A DNA stretch of 64,000 bases from Hygrophila difformis (Eukaryota; Streptophyta; Magnoliopsida; Lamiales; Acanthaceae), in NCBI GenBank assembly GCA_030278955.1, contig JAOANR010000010.1:13127086-13191085 (forward strand), in the 5' to 3' direction. Positions 10,347-21,285 of the stretch are shown piece by piece. Position 1 is the first letter of the stretch. The number at the start of each line of letters is the position of its first letter. Under the pieces are notes generated by a model that was given only the letters and a program-made list of their open reading frames with translations, did not search any database and was not told the origin of the DNA. The translations under genes were made by a program, and so were the position numbers.

Positions 10347-12728
10347 ATGGTGAAGACACGAGGAAGCCAAGGATCCAAATCACAAGACCCGACTCCCTCT
10401 TCAACCGCTGGAAGCAAGAAGGTAATCTCTCCCGAGGAGTCCAGCGCAAAGGGACGTGCCAAGGCTGTCCAGAAGGCGATCATGGAGCAAACTATCTCGG
10501 AAACTCCATCCTTGGTTGCTGTTCCATTCCCCTCTTCTTCTCCATCCACTGCCGGAGAAAGGGGAGCCACTGGTGCCGTTCAAGACCCGCTCGACATTCG
10601 AGCCGAAGTAGCCGGAGCCAAAGCCTTGAAACAAAAAGATGCCGAGGCTCAAAAGATGAAGGGAAAAGCTGTTTCGACCTCAAAAACTAGGGAGAAAGCT
10701 GTTGCGAAAAAGAACGCCTCTATCAGCGAACGAGTTCAAGCAGATCTTGCCAAAGCCCTGGAGCCCCTGGATTCCATTCTGGCGAACCTTCCCTCCATGA
10801 GATCTGCTCAAGCGACCACAACCACTGCACCCGCTAAATCTGCTGAAGCCACTGCCAAGGATGCACAGAAGGTGTCCACCACAAAGACAAAGAAGAAAAC
10901 TCCTGCGAAGAAGGTTGTGATAGAACCAAGTGTCATAACCGATCCTGCTCCTGTCACCACTACTGATGCAACACCTGAAGATCCTCTTCAGATCATTGCC
11001 ACAGCAACCTAAACTGGTTTACCTAAGGCGTCCGAACCTGTCACTGAACCACTCGACGAGGAAGAACTCGACTCAGACTATGTTCAAGATGACGCTGATG
11101 AAAGCTCTGGAGACGAATCGATGATTAATATCAGCGATGACGAAAGGGATTATGCCGTGAATGAGATCACATAAGAAATTGCTTGGACTGCTAGTCAGAA
11201 ACGGAAACATGTTCTGAGGAAAGAACCTGAACAAATTGCTCTTGCCAAAGAACCGGTTCGCACTGAAATTGAACAGGAAGAGGAAGAAGAAGATGAGGAA
11301 TCCTCAAGCTCTGATGATAATCAGAACAAGGAGTCCGGAGGTGACACTGAACATCTTCGGGATGATGCCCCTGACCCAACTGAGGGGGAGAATCCCACTG
11401 AAGACAAGTCCGAGGAATTGGGATCTCAAGACACTCAAAGGGAGGAGGAAGAGTCCGAAGAAGAAGGATCCGGAGAGGAAGATGAATCAGAAGAAAGAGT
11501 CGATGAAGATGTTGAGTCGGATCATGTGGAAGAAGTGGAACCCCAGACAGAAACTCGTGAACCCACTACATCAGCCAGGCGTTCACCCAAGGAGTCCGAG
11601 CTCAAAAAGCGGACTCGTTCTGAACCTGAGACATCTGTCAAAGCCTCTGGATCCAAGAAGAGAAAGATTGCTGAATCCTCATCTGAGGACCATGAACCAG
11701 AGATCATAGATGCAGAGAATGCCGTTTCCACTGCCTTCTACTACGAAGTGTCCGAGCAATATTTCTCAACTGTTCTGGAGAAGATGAAGGTTCATCCTGA
11801 GATTCGCTTTGCCGCTGAGAGATACGAGGAAATGGGGTGGCACAAATATCTGGAGGAAAGGTCGCTTCTGTTTTGGGGAACGGAGATCAAGCAGTACAAA
11901 GGACAGCTAGTTAGGCATTTCTATGCAAACCTGAGCTCAGAAGTCCTCAACACCAAAAGCCTCTGGTTAGAACTCAGCTATGCACACGGAGAGTTGTTCG
12001 AACTCAAAGCAAGGGCCCTGAACCGCTTTCTCCAGGTACCCCGTACTTCTCTGAAATCTGTTTACTCTCGAGGTGCAAAATTCCCTATGGACACTATTGC
12101 TAAAACACTCACTGGAGTTGAACGAAAAAGATTTCAAGGAAAGGGATTGAGTGCAGGAATTCTGACACAAAGATTCTCTATGCTTTACAAATTATGTGCT
12201 CACAATATCATGCCAACTGCTAACCACTCTGTTGTGTCAAAAAGCGTGTGTAAATTGTTGTTTGCTATAGACCAGAAATATGAGATCAATTATGGAGCAC
12301 TTGTGCTCGAACAAATGTTGGGGTTCGCTGGAAAAATCAAGAGGAAGTACAACACCACACTTCCCTTCCTTGGCCTCATCTCGGAGTATCTGAAGCATCT
12401 CCACATCCTTGGTAGCAAACATGATCGTCCGGAGGACATTGCCGACTTCAAACTCTCTGCCAACTTTGCTAAGAAGAAGCCTGATTTGGCTGGACCAGGA
12501 GGAAGGATCCTTGCGAAAGATGCCTTCTCCATGCTCCGTGATGATCTCACCGACCACATCAATCATCTTAAAGTGTTGGAAGCTCAAGTGCACCTTCATG
12601 TTCAATCTGCTGAAAAGATGTTCAGACAGCTTCCTGATGTCTGGTCGGATGATGATGTGCCATTGGATACCAATCCAGAGGAGGAGTCCAGCGATTCTGA
12701 TGCTGCTTCCTCTGATGAATCAGAGTGA
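10347..12728 (+). pseudogene. Third ORF of SIRE-like element (putative plant transposon protein domain)
   Basis: A single frame from the ATG at 10347 to the TGA at 12726-12728, about 794 codons, broken by in-frame TAA at 11010-11012 and 11172-11174. The N-terminal part is Lys/Ala/Thr/Ser-rich. The middle is strongly acidic (Glu/Asp/Ser runs, about 11050-11720). The C-terminal part is globular (YEEMGWHKYLEERSLLFW, then VRHFYANLSSEVL near 11910). The GW...FYANL pattern resembles the domain called putative plant transposon protein (PF20167) that travels with plant LTR elements. Its role is unknown. SIRE elements carry a 3' ORF called env-like, but I saw no clear membrane segment here. Confidence 0.65.
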
Positions 12729-13165
12729 TATACCCTTTTTGGGCAAATTGTGTGCCAGAGGGGGAGTGAACTTGATCAACCAATGATGATCGGTTCCTCT
12801 GGACACTTGAAGAAAGGGAGTCTGCACCACCTCTGCTGCTGATGATGGGTAATTTTTTTCTTGCCTTACTTTTGTGAACATTTTTTTTCTGTTTTTGCTG
12901 GACAATTGCACAATGGCCTGTAATAATTAAATTGTGATCTTACATGCTTTATTTTATGATTATTGCCATGTGCCTGTTTTGATGTGAATGCTCCTAGAAT
13001 ATTTGATAGGCAATCTTGTACGGAGCATTAGTATAGTTTGTCTTGTGTTGGGAATCATTGTAATTGGTGGTTGGGTCTCAATGGGAAGTATTTCTACATT
13101 TCTGTCCTTGTGTTAATTGTTTAGACATCGGTTGAATCAACTCTTATACTGGCCCACATTCTGCC

Positions 13166-13179
13166 AAAAAGGGGGAGAT
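13166..13179 (+). other. Polypurine tract of SIRE-like element
   Basis: AAAAAGGGGGAGAT directly precedes the 3' LTR at 13180. Confidence 0.8.
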
Positions 13180-14096
13180 TGTTGGGAACCAGTTTTGAGC
13201 AAATGTGTTCACAACCGATGTCTGGACTACTTTGTTGAACCAACCACGACTGCAGATGACAAACTATTTGAAGGAAGTTATGCTGGCGAATCTGCTTAAG
13301 TATTTTCTCTAACGGTTAGCTGATTCCTTGCTCGGATCTTGCACACGAAATATGGAAACGAAGATCTCTTAATCCGGGCAACTCCATTCTAAGGATCCGT
13401 GCAATTATGGTAAGAATATCTTACCTTAGAATGGAGGAGCAGTGGATCTCTTCAAATAGGACTGACAAGGGATGTATCCACACGACGAAGAAGATACACT
13501 TACTTCCTTGTGCGATCGAAAGTTTTTGTGAAGAGAGAATCACATTCCTTCCGTGTTCTTGAAATCATCATTTCGAAGGAAGACATATGATCAACACTTC
13601 CTCGGGTGAATTGATCGAAAGTGTGCTAATGTGTGCTTGATTGAAGTCGACGGATTCAATCAAGGCTTTCGAGGAGTCGTCAAACTCAAGAGCTTAATTG
13701 AAAGATTCAAGAAGGAGGGTCGCCAACAGGTTTTGACCAAGGGCAACTTGGAGGAGGAGCCTTCAAGGAATTGAAGCAAGGTTGGGGAGATCTTCACCAA
13801 GGAAGGGGGAGTGCCTTGGTCTGACAATTCAGTCCGCTTGGTGATTGGAGTTGGGCGAAACAAATCGCTATTGTTTAGATCGAGGATCAAGTCAAAACAA
13901 TTAGTGAATCTCCTGGATTGGTATCCCCCAGATGTAGGTTTGTGCCGAACTGGGTCAACAAACCTTGAGTTCTTTTTTTTACAGTTTATTTACTTTCCGC
14001 TGCATAATATCTTAAACTGTTTAACGTGTCCACGAAAGGTGTTTGAACTAGTTTTCAGGACTACTTAATTGGTTATCCACGCAAACGGACCTAACA
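13180..14096 (+). repeat. 3' LTR of SIRE-like element
   Basis: 917 bp, the partner of 3945-4862, followed by the duplicated target ACTAT. Confidence 0.9.
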
Positions 14097-14101
14097 ACTA
14101 T

Positions 14102-14172
14102 TTCCCCTTTTTGTCATACATCTTTCTCCATGATTTTATTTGTTTTCAGGCTTATTTTTCTAGGTTTATTTA
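14102..14172. other. Host spacer between two retrotransposons
   Basis: 71 bases of T-rich DNA, originally contiguous with 3616-3944. It ends in ATTTA, the imperfect target duplication of element B. Confidence 0.5.
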
Positions 14173-14734
14173 TGTTAATCCGATAAATTTTAAGGCCCAA
14201 TAAACTTAGCCCAATCCACTTTTCGAGAGGCACGGTCCAATTTATGACTAATTCGGATAACGACCATGGTGAGAGGCAGCGCCATAAGCAGTGCCTGGAG
14301 AGGGGATCATGGCAGCGTTAAAGACCTTGGAGAGAATCAAGCAGCATTGAAGACAGGCACCAGGGATCATGGCAGCGCTAAAGACCTTGGAGAGAATCAC
14401 GCAGCATTAAAAATAGGCACCATCATAGGAGAAGATCGTGGGAACGTTACAGAAGCGTGACAGCATCTCCATCAAGAGGATGAATATCGTGGTCTTTCCT
14501 ATAAATAGACAGTGGTGGCATCCCAAGAGGAGAGGAATCCACACAGCCCTAGAGGAATCACTATCTTCATTATTTTACTTTCTGCACAACTTTTTCTTTC
14601 TGCAAGTTTGTTTCTTTGTTCTTCCATTCTGCATTTCTTTGTTCCTTACATCTTTATTTAGATTCATGTAATTTTCCTTCATAATCCTTGTAACGATCCT
14701 CAAATATTGTTCAATAAAAAATTCTTGGTTAACA
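14173..14734 (+). repeat. 5' LTR of TR-GAG element B
   Basis: 562 bp, TGTTAATC...GTTAACA. It contains a 60-bp tandem duplication (units from 14303 and 14363, starting GGGATCATGGCAGCG) that is also present in the 3' LTR. Confidence 0.88.
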
Positions 14735-14786
14735 AATTCGCATGCCCAGTGGGACCCGAGTGGAAACCATATCCGCTTAGAAGTGT

Positions 14787-16485
14787 ATGCTACTTAGATC
14801 TGGACGAGTAGTAAGGGATTTAACTAAAAAATTTGAAGAAATGTCGCTACACGAAGAAACACCAGTACGGACACCCTCTGAGAATGCCGATAATGCGGCG
14901 GGCACCTCTCAACCACCACAGGGAATAATGCAAGTCCCAACCCTCTCTGAACAAATGCGGCTATCAATGACTGAATCGATGGCCGAAGTCATGCCTTTGC
15001 TCACAAGGAACCTAATGGATGAGTTGCGGCCTGCCATGACCGACCAAATTTTAAAAGTATGTGGATCCTTGCGTACTAAGAAAGATGGATCTGCTCCACC
15101 AAATGGCACTATTGTGTCACCATGTTCAGGGCCGCCTGGCAACCCACAGCGGAGTTGGGGAACCACACTTGGTCAGCCGCCATTCCCGGAGTCCGGAGGC
15201 CTAGCCAGTTTGCCCCCATTCCCATATCAGGCCACTTATGCTTTCACTCATACGGCACCTAGCATGCTGAACTTCGGTTATGCGGCACCTCCTGTCCCCA
15301 TGTATGCTTCATCAGGCTGCTTGATGGCGGCTAGCGCTGTACCAGGTTGTACGACGATCCCCGGTACATCCGGCATGGCACCACGCCGCCAAGCGACGAC
15401 GGTGCCCCTAAACCTAGTTGGATGTCGCCGACGCAAGGGGGGCAGGCACCACAACCATATGGAGTGGCTTTGACACCTTCCAAGCCTCCCATAGCCGCCA
15501 TGCCAGTACTAGTGCCCACACTGAACCCTAGTTGGATGCTGCCGACGCAAACGGAGCAGGCACCACAACCATATGGGGTGGCTTTGATACCTACCACGCC
15601 TCCCACAACTGTCATGCCAGTATCGGCGCCCGCATCGAACCCTAGTTGGGTGCCGGCAACGCTAGGGGTGCAGGCGTCACAACTATGTGGAGTGGCCGCG
15701 ACACCTGTCACACCTCCAGTCGTCATGCCTCCTACACAGGCACCGACGGTCTCTCTCGAGTTGCTTGCAAACATGATGCAGCAACACTTTGGAATTCAAC
15801 TGAGGCCGATGGCTCCACCTACATACAGGAAACCCTACCCTGATTGGGTAAACACCATGCAACCATATCCGAAGGGCTTCAAGATGCCCGAATTCACCAC
15901 ATTCTCAGGGGATGATGGCAAGTCCACTGTAGAGCATGTGAGCAGATTTACCACCCAGTGTGGTGAAGCAGCGGCCAACGATTGGCTGAAGTTGAGAATA
16001 TTCAGCTCATCCCTCACTGGACACGCTTTTGCATGGTATGCATCATTGCGGCCTAATTCACTTCAAAATTGGGCCGATCTGGAGCGAGCTTTCCATGACA
16101 GGTTCTACACACCGTTGTCACAGGTGAGCCTCTCAGACCTTACAAACGCCAAACAATTTGCCGATGAGGCGGCAAACACTTTTATTAATAGATTACAGCG
16201 GCTTAAGGGTCGATGCACCATGGCAGTCCCTGACAAAGAAATAGTCAATATTGCAGTAGCAAACATATTACCAAAACTGAAAGAGCATTTAATTGTGCAG
16301 GATTCCATTGATCTTGCCCAGCTGGTCGATAAAGCAGCCCGCTTGGAAAAGTTCCATGAGGAACAAGATGAGAACGTCTACCTACACACCGGACTCGTTT
16401 TGAGAAATTGAAACATGATAAAGAGGAAGACGAACCAAGGGTGGTGGCCAATACAATAACCTTGTGTGGTAAAAACCCTGGATAG
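14787..16485 (+). pseudogene. gag: gag of TR-GAG element B (two frameshifts)
   Basis: Starts MLLRSGRVVRDLTKKFEEM at 14787, parallel to element A at 169. The first frame runs to about 15350, the second (from about 15347) to about 16370. A base missing near 16372 shifts it again, so the real homologous end is the TAG at 16483-16485 after LCGKNPG. The second frame has a linker of three imperfect repeats (PSWM.PTQ...APQPYGVAL) and then the gag core (KMPEFTTFSGDDGKST, LTGHAFAWYASLRPNS). As a pair, A and B show a gag that always ends at the same place with no pol behind it. Confidence 0.8.
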
Positions 16486-17838
16486 TGGCCCTGGAATGCC
16501 ATCGACAGCGGCCTTGGAGGCTGATTAGTTGGTGACTGAGGATGGCGCCTGAATGAAGATGGCGGCCTGACTGAGGATGGCGCTCTGGCTGAGGACGGCG
16601 GCCTGACTGAGTATGGCGGCCCGACAGATGAGCTCCGAGGCACGGCGGAGCCCTGAGGCACAGTGGATGAACTCCAAAGCACGGACGAGCTCCGAGGCAT
16701 GGCGGATTGGACGTGAGTCGTGACACCTGAGCAGGTGGCGGCCTCGGAACAGTTTGAGATGGCGGCCCGGGGAGGAGCTAATGGCCGCGGGGAGCGGAGC
16801 TGATGGCGGCCCGGGCAACTCCAATGGCGGCTCGGGGCAAAGGTGATGGCAGCCCGACCAAGGAGGGATGGCGGCCCGGTTCGTGGCTGAGGTGGCGGCC
16901 TTCGGCAATATGGGTGGCGGCACTGCTTGGTGATGGTGGCGGCCTGCAAGTGAGTGGCGGCCCGGTTCGTGGCTGAGGTGGTGGCGTGCTTGGCGATGGT
17001 GGTAGCCTGCAAGTGAGTGGCGGCCGAGGGTGATGGCGGCGTTCGTGCTGACTGGCGGCCCTAGACCAAAGTGGCGGCACCTCTGCTCGATGATGATGGC
17101 GGCTCCCGAATGCTCTTCGGTGGCAGCGCTTCCCGAGTCGAAGGAAGATGGCGGCTGGAAGAAAAATGATGGCGGCGCTCAAGGGGGTGCTGGCGGCTGG
17201 CGGTGTCCAAGGCTGGCGGCGATCAGGCTGGACACTCGGGGCTTGGCGGCATTTGGCTGGCGACATTCGAAGACTCCTGGCGCGAGGCTGGCGGCTGGCG
17301 GCCTCAAGCAAAGGATTGGCGGCCCGTGATGATCTGGCGGGGAGCGCTCAAATGCTGATGGCGGCGTATTGATGGCGGCCCTGATCAGCGTGGATGGCGG
17401 CTCAGGAAGCAGAGGATGACGACACTCAAGCAGAGGGCTGGCGGCGTCGGATGCTCCTCTATGGCGGCGTTCGTGGTGGCTGGACAGATCTCGATGGCGG
17501 TGCTTGTTCGGTGCTAGCGACGTTGGATGAGAGGTGGTGGCGGCCCTCGCCAATCACGGCATCAGCAGCGACACTGCTACTAGCACGAGGCAGCAAAGGC
17601 AGCAATCCCCGGTGACCGGATCGGCGTAATACCCCAAGGTGGCAGCCGAGTGTGAGAAGAGAGAAGGGAGAAGAAAATTTAAAAAATGCCCAAAATTTTT
17701 GACCTAAGGGGAAAAAAGTGGCTTTTTATAGAAGCCAATGGGCTTTAGGGTTGAATGGGCCTAATGGGCCAGACTTATGTTAAAACACACAAATCTGTCT
17801 TAAAATTCTTAACAGACAAATTGTGCGAGGGGGGCATC
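16486..17838 (+). repeat. GGCGGC-punctuated non-coding tract, element B
   Basis: From about 16520 to 17560 the words ATGGCGGC, TGGCGGC and GGCGGCC recur at 10-40 base spacing. The last 200 bases are AT-rich and lead into the polypurine tract at 17828-17838. Open frames on either strand have biased composition (Pro/Arg/Ala on minus) and no domain. Confidence 0.7.
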
Positions 17839-18395
17839 TGTTAATCCGATAAATTATTAGGCCCAATAAATTTAGCTCAATCCACTTTTCGAGAGGCACG
17901 GTCCACTTCATGACTAATTCGGATAACGACCGTGGTGAGAGGCAGCGCCATAAGCAGCGCTTAGAGAGGGGATCATGGCAGCGTTAAAGACCTTGGAGAG
18001 AATCAAGCAGCATTGAAGATAGACACCAGGGATCATGGCAGCGCTAAAGACCTTGGAGAGAATCACGCAGCATTAAAGATAGGCACCATCACAGGAGAAG
18101 ATCGTGGGAACGTTACAGAAGCGTGACAACATCTCCATCAAGAGGATGAATGTCGTGGTCTTCCCTATTACAGTGGCGGCATCCCAAGAGGAGAGGAATC
18201 CACACACCCCTAGAGGAATCGCTATCTTCATTATTTTACTTTCTGCACCAATTTTTCTTTCTGCAAGTTTGTTTCTTTGTTCTTCCATTCTGCATTTCTT
18301 TGTTCCTTACAGCTTTATTTAGATTCCTGTAATTTTCCTTCATAATTCTTGTAACGATCCTCAAATATTGTTCAATCAAAAATTCTTGGTTAACA
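17839..18395 (+). repeat. 3' LTR of TR-GAG element B
   Basis: 557 bp, partner of 14173-14734 with scattered substitutions and a small indel. Confidence 0.88.
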
Positions 18396-18549
18396 ATTTC
18401 ATAATAATAATTTGAATTGCAAATCGATCAACATTACTATTTTTGTATTTTTTTTATTGAAGAAAGAACATAATAATGTTCAAAAGAATATGACCATAAA
18501 TCTATAATAATGCATCTAAATAGGTAAGAGTACATGTCGAGCTAGAAAT

Positions 18550-18610
18550 TACTCCATCTGTCCTATTAATTAGGTACTATATTTCAAAATATTTGGACAC
18601 ACAATCAAAT
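18550..18610. mobile_element. Possible Stowaway-like MITE end
   Basis: TACTCCATCTGTCC at 18550 resembles the Stowaway terminus CTCCCTCCGTCC. Only one end is found, so it would be a fragment. Confidence 0.35.
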
Positions 18611-18905
18611 GCAATTATCTAGCGTACACTTAAACTGTTGCTGAGGTGGCATCTTTTTAATTTCTTTACGATTCAGTTGGTGCTCGCCCGGAATGGAAGG
18701 CGATTGCCGGCGTCGGGCCTCCGATGTTGCATACCGAGCTTGAGGTTCAACAGATCGACCCCGTTGTTGACTTCGTTGGGGCGCGTGGCTTCGCGGTGAG
18801 ATTTGCCCGAGTGGAAGGGTTGGCCCCATCCCCACTCGTAAATGTCAACGAAGACAGGGAACTCATCGACGGGGGAACGGGTGGGGGCGACGGAAGAAAG
18901 AGATC
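18611..18905 (-). pseudogene. Sterol C-24 methyltransferase (SMT2-like) gene fragment
   Basis: Read on the minus strand, one frame gives YEWGWGQPFHSGKSHREATR and continues VDLLNLKLGM. This matches the family segment YEWGWGQ-F-F...GKS..EAT..HE..AVDL..VKPGM. Another frame then gives IGGPTPAIAFHSG, like the S-adenosylmethionine-binding GVGGPMRAIAAHS. A third gives EHQLNRKEIKK, like NEYQVNRA. The homology therefore crosses two frameshifts and some residues are lost. No start, full methyltransferase fold or splice structure is visible. It is a degraded fragment of a sterol side-chain methylation gene. Confidence 0.6.
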
Positions 18906-18938
18906 GTGCAATGTGGATTGGAAGCTAAAAGACGAACC

Positions 18939-18943
<5 letters not shown>

Positions 18944-18967
<24 letters not shown>
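18944..18967. repeat. Poly-T tract
   Basis: A T run of more than 20 bases just upstream (on minus) of the SMT2-like fragment. No target duplication was identified around it. Confidence 0.8.
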
Positions 18968-18969
<2 letters not shown>

Positions 18970-19072
18970 GAAAAGGAAGTTTCAAGTTTGGGCTTCCGGC
19001 GGGTTTGAATTGGGGCGATTCGGTGGTGGGGCATGAGAATGACTCGGCATCCCCACATAGAGATATAGAGTG

Positions 19073-19296
19073 GATTTTTTTTTGGTGAACAATGACGCAC
19101 AGGCGTCAGCTAAAGAAAAAGGAAAATAAAGAAAAAGAAACAAAAAACTAGCAGAAAAGAAAACAAGGAGTCATCACCGAGATTAGCCCCTCGGAAGACA
19201 AACCCCCATCATATCATTCAGAAGAAGCTGCCTTATCTCATCAGGGGGAAAGACCCACGTGGTGAAGAAATCAAGGGCACTCGCTCCGCGCTTGGC
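19073..19296 (-). mobile_element. 5'-truncated LINE (3' end with RNase H tail)
   Basis: Flanked by a 13-bp duplication GAGATATAGAGTG (19060-19072 and 19297-19309). On the minus strand the insert begins with a frame reading AKRGASALDFFTTW and DEIRQLLLNDMMG, ending in a stop near 19190. That resembles the C-terminus of plant LINE RNase H (RVT_3) domains. A T-rich 3' UTR and a short A tail (19075-19083 on plus) follow. Length about 224 bp, so almost the whole element was lost on insertion. Confidence 0.75.
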
Positions 19297-19309
19297 GAGA
19301 TATAGAGTG

Positions 19310-19964
19310 TATTTGAATTGGACTTTAAAAAAAAATGCAACTACACAATGCCGCATCGTTTAATAAGTAATTAATGGTAGCAAGGTTAGTGGATAAAATG
19401 GAGCCAAAACCTAATAAAGAATAAATGATAAAATAAAAAGATATGTAATTAGCAAAGTTACGGAAATGGAGCCAAAGAAAAATAGTAATGTTGATCTTAA
19501 TTCTATTATGCAAGAGCAAATATTGATCTTCATTTCAGCTACAAAGTGAAACATATACGAAATGTTTGGAAGTTAGTGTATCTGCTAGCATATAGTGTAT
19601 TCATATAGAGAGAACTGTGAGACAATCTGCTCTTTGAATCTGCTATCGACTAGATGATCCGTTAGCTCTCAAACATCCCATCGTAATTGATACAAATGTA
19701 TTCAAAGTAATAGTATTGCGTCAATTGAGAGTAAAACCATACAAAAATGTATTTTGAACAGTTATTGTCAGTTTTAATACATAAATCGGAAAAAAGATAA
19801 ATTATGAAAGCTAAAAATTGGATGCGTTTCGGCCTTCATAGAAAGTATGAAAGCTCAAAATTTGCATCCAAACCTCAGTATCGTCACTCCTCAATTCCTG
19901 CAAAAAATATCAACAAAATGATAAATTTGAGCAAATTGATTATCAATGGCAAACACTCTGTTTA
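19310..19964. other. AT-rich spacer, nothing recognised
   Basis: About 650 bases of AT-rich sequence with no supported gene, RNA or repeat. Confidence 0.45.
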
Positions 19965-20815
19965 ATTTGGTTAACTTTTTAAATATTTACATTTTATAAA
20001 AATCACAAATATACTACTACTTGGTAGTACTTCCTAAAATGATTTTCAACCATATAAATATCTAACTATTCAAATACTAAAATATAAACACAAAAGAAAT
20101 TGAAAAAAAAAGAAGAAAAACACAATAATTTATCGAACTGAAATGAGTAGAGAGTATAGAAAAGGTGTGGTTAAACTCATTTCTTCATTTCATTTGTGTC
20201 TCGAAATTTCTGGGCCCCGAGTTGTAAGAAAAAGTCCCGCTTTATATTATACGGACACACAAACTCACAAACAAAAACAAGTGGAAATAAAAAAGAATAA
20301 AAAAAGAGCATATCGAAGAACACGATTAGTTATCACAACTTCACTGAATAGAATTTGATGATGATTGAATAGGATATGTGCAATAAATGTGCAAAGGCTA
20401 AAATCACGAGCAGAAAAAGCTTTTTCAAAATTTTACATTTTATAAGACTCACAAATATTAGTACTATTTATTAAAATGATTATCAACGACATAAATCTAA
20501 CTGTTCAAGTACTATAATGCGGAAAAAAAAAAAAAAACTGTTCAAGTACTAAAACAATAGTACTACAATACAAATAAAATTGAAAAAGAAGCAAGAAAAC
20601 CAACTTATCGAGTTGCTTGAAATTAGTATTATAAAAAAGGGGTGGATAAAAACAAATACTGGTAGCCTTTTTGGAACCCTTTTCTATCCCTTTCATTCGA
20701 CTCTTGAAATTTGTTGGCTTTGAGTTAGAAAAGATCCCGCTTTCTGATCTAAAACTAATTTGGACAAAAACGAATTCAAGTGGACATAAAAAAGAAAGAA
20801 AGAAATAAATAAATA
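19965..20815. repeat. Diverged tandem duplication of about 350 bp
   Basis: Unit 1 (about 19965-20310) and unit 2 (about 20425-20815) share ordered words. Examples are TTTACATTTTATAA, AAAATGATT.TCAAC, TATCGA, TTTCATT..., AAGTCCCGCTTT/AGATCCCGCTTT and AAGTGGA.ATAAAAAAGAA. Divergence is considerable. The Copia element at 20818 inserted at the end of unit 2. Confidence 0.6.
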
Positions 20816-20817
20816 AA

Positions 20818-21208
20818 TATTATGCATGTAAACAAAACATGTGAATGTCTAGTGTTCAACATCCATGTTCATGCCTTGATCATAAGGTTAGACATGTGAA
20901 AGTCTTGAAATGTATATGCCTTGATTATGAGGTTAGTAAATAGTGAGAGGATAAAAAAGTTTATAAATAGCCTATGTAATGTATTGAGAAGTTAAGTTAG
21001 AAAAATTTTATGCAAGCTTAATACTTGTTTCATTTCATAGCCATAATTATTACACTTTATCCATTTTATTATCCCACCTTTAAACTTCCATTCTTTCACC
21101 AATTTATCCCAATTTCCATTACAATACTTCCACTATAAACACAAGCTAATAAGCCATATTCCATTTTATTGTACACATACATAAATAAAAATAGTTATTT
21201 CTATAACA
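20818..21208 (+). repeat. 5' LTR of Copia element (TA..CA type)
   Basis: Starts TATTATGCATG and ends CTATAACA. The CGTTATCAGCACGAG that follows is the probable primer-binding region. Confidence 0.88.
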
Positions 21209-21285
21209 CGTTATCAGCACGAGGAGATTCTGTCAAAATTATCATTTGAGGTATAATCTCTTATTTCTAAACTTTCAATAAGATT

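Larger units (their letters stand above)
3945..14096 (+). mobile_element. SIRE/Maximus-like Copia element, decayed, with a third ORF
   Basis: This element is 10152 bp, bounded by LTRs 3945-4862 and 13180-14096 and flanked by an exact 5-bp duplication ACTAT (3940-3944 and 14097-14101). It has an initiator-Met primer site, gag, protease-integrase-RT-RNase H in Copia order, then a separate ORF of about 2.4 kb before the polypurine tract. Gag style, large size and extra 3' ORF fit the SIRE/Maximus lineage. LTR substitutions are scattered and the ORFs carry many breaks, so it is an older insertion than the other Copia elements here. Confidence 0.9.
14173..18395 (+). mobile_element. TR-GAG element B (gag-only LTR retrotransposon)
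   Basis: A complete element of 4223 bp with LTRs 14173-14734 and 17839-18395. It is flanked by ATTTA (14168-14172) and ATTTC (18396-18400), a 5-bp duplication with one mismatch. Inside are a GCCCAGTGGGAC site like that of element A, a gag frame with frameshifts, a GGCGGC-punctuated tract and a GAGGGGGGCATC polypurine tract. No pol motif is visible. Confidence 0.88.
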
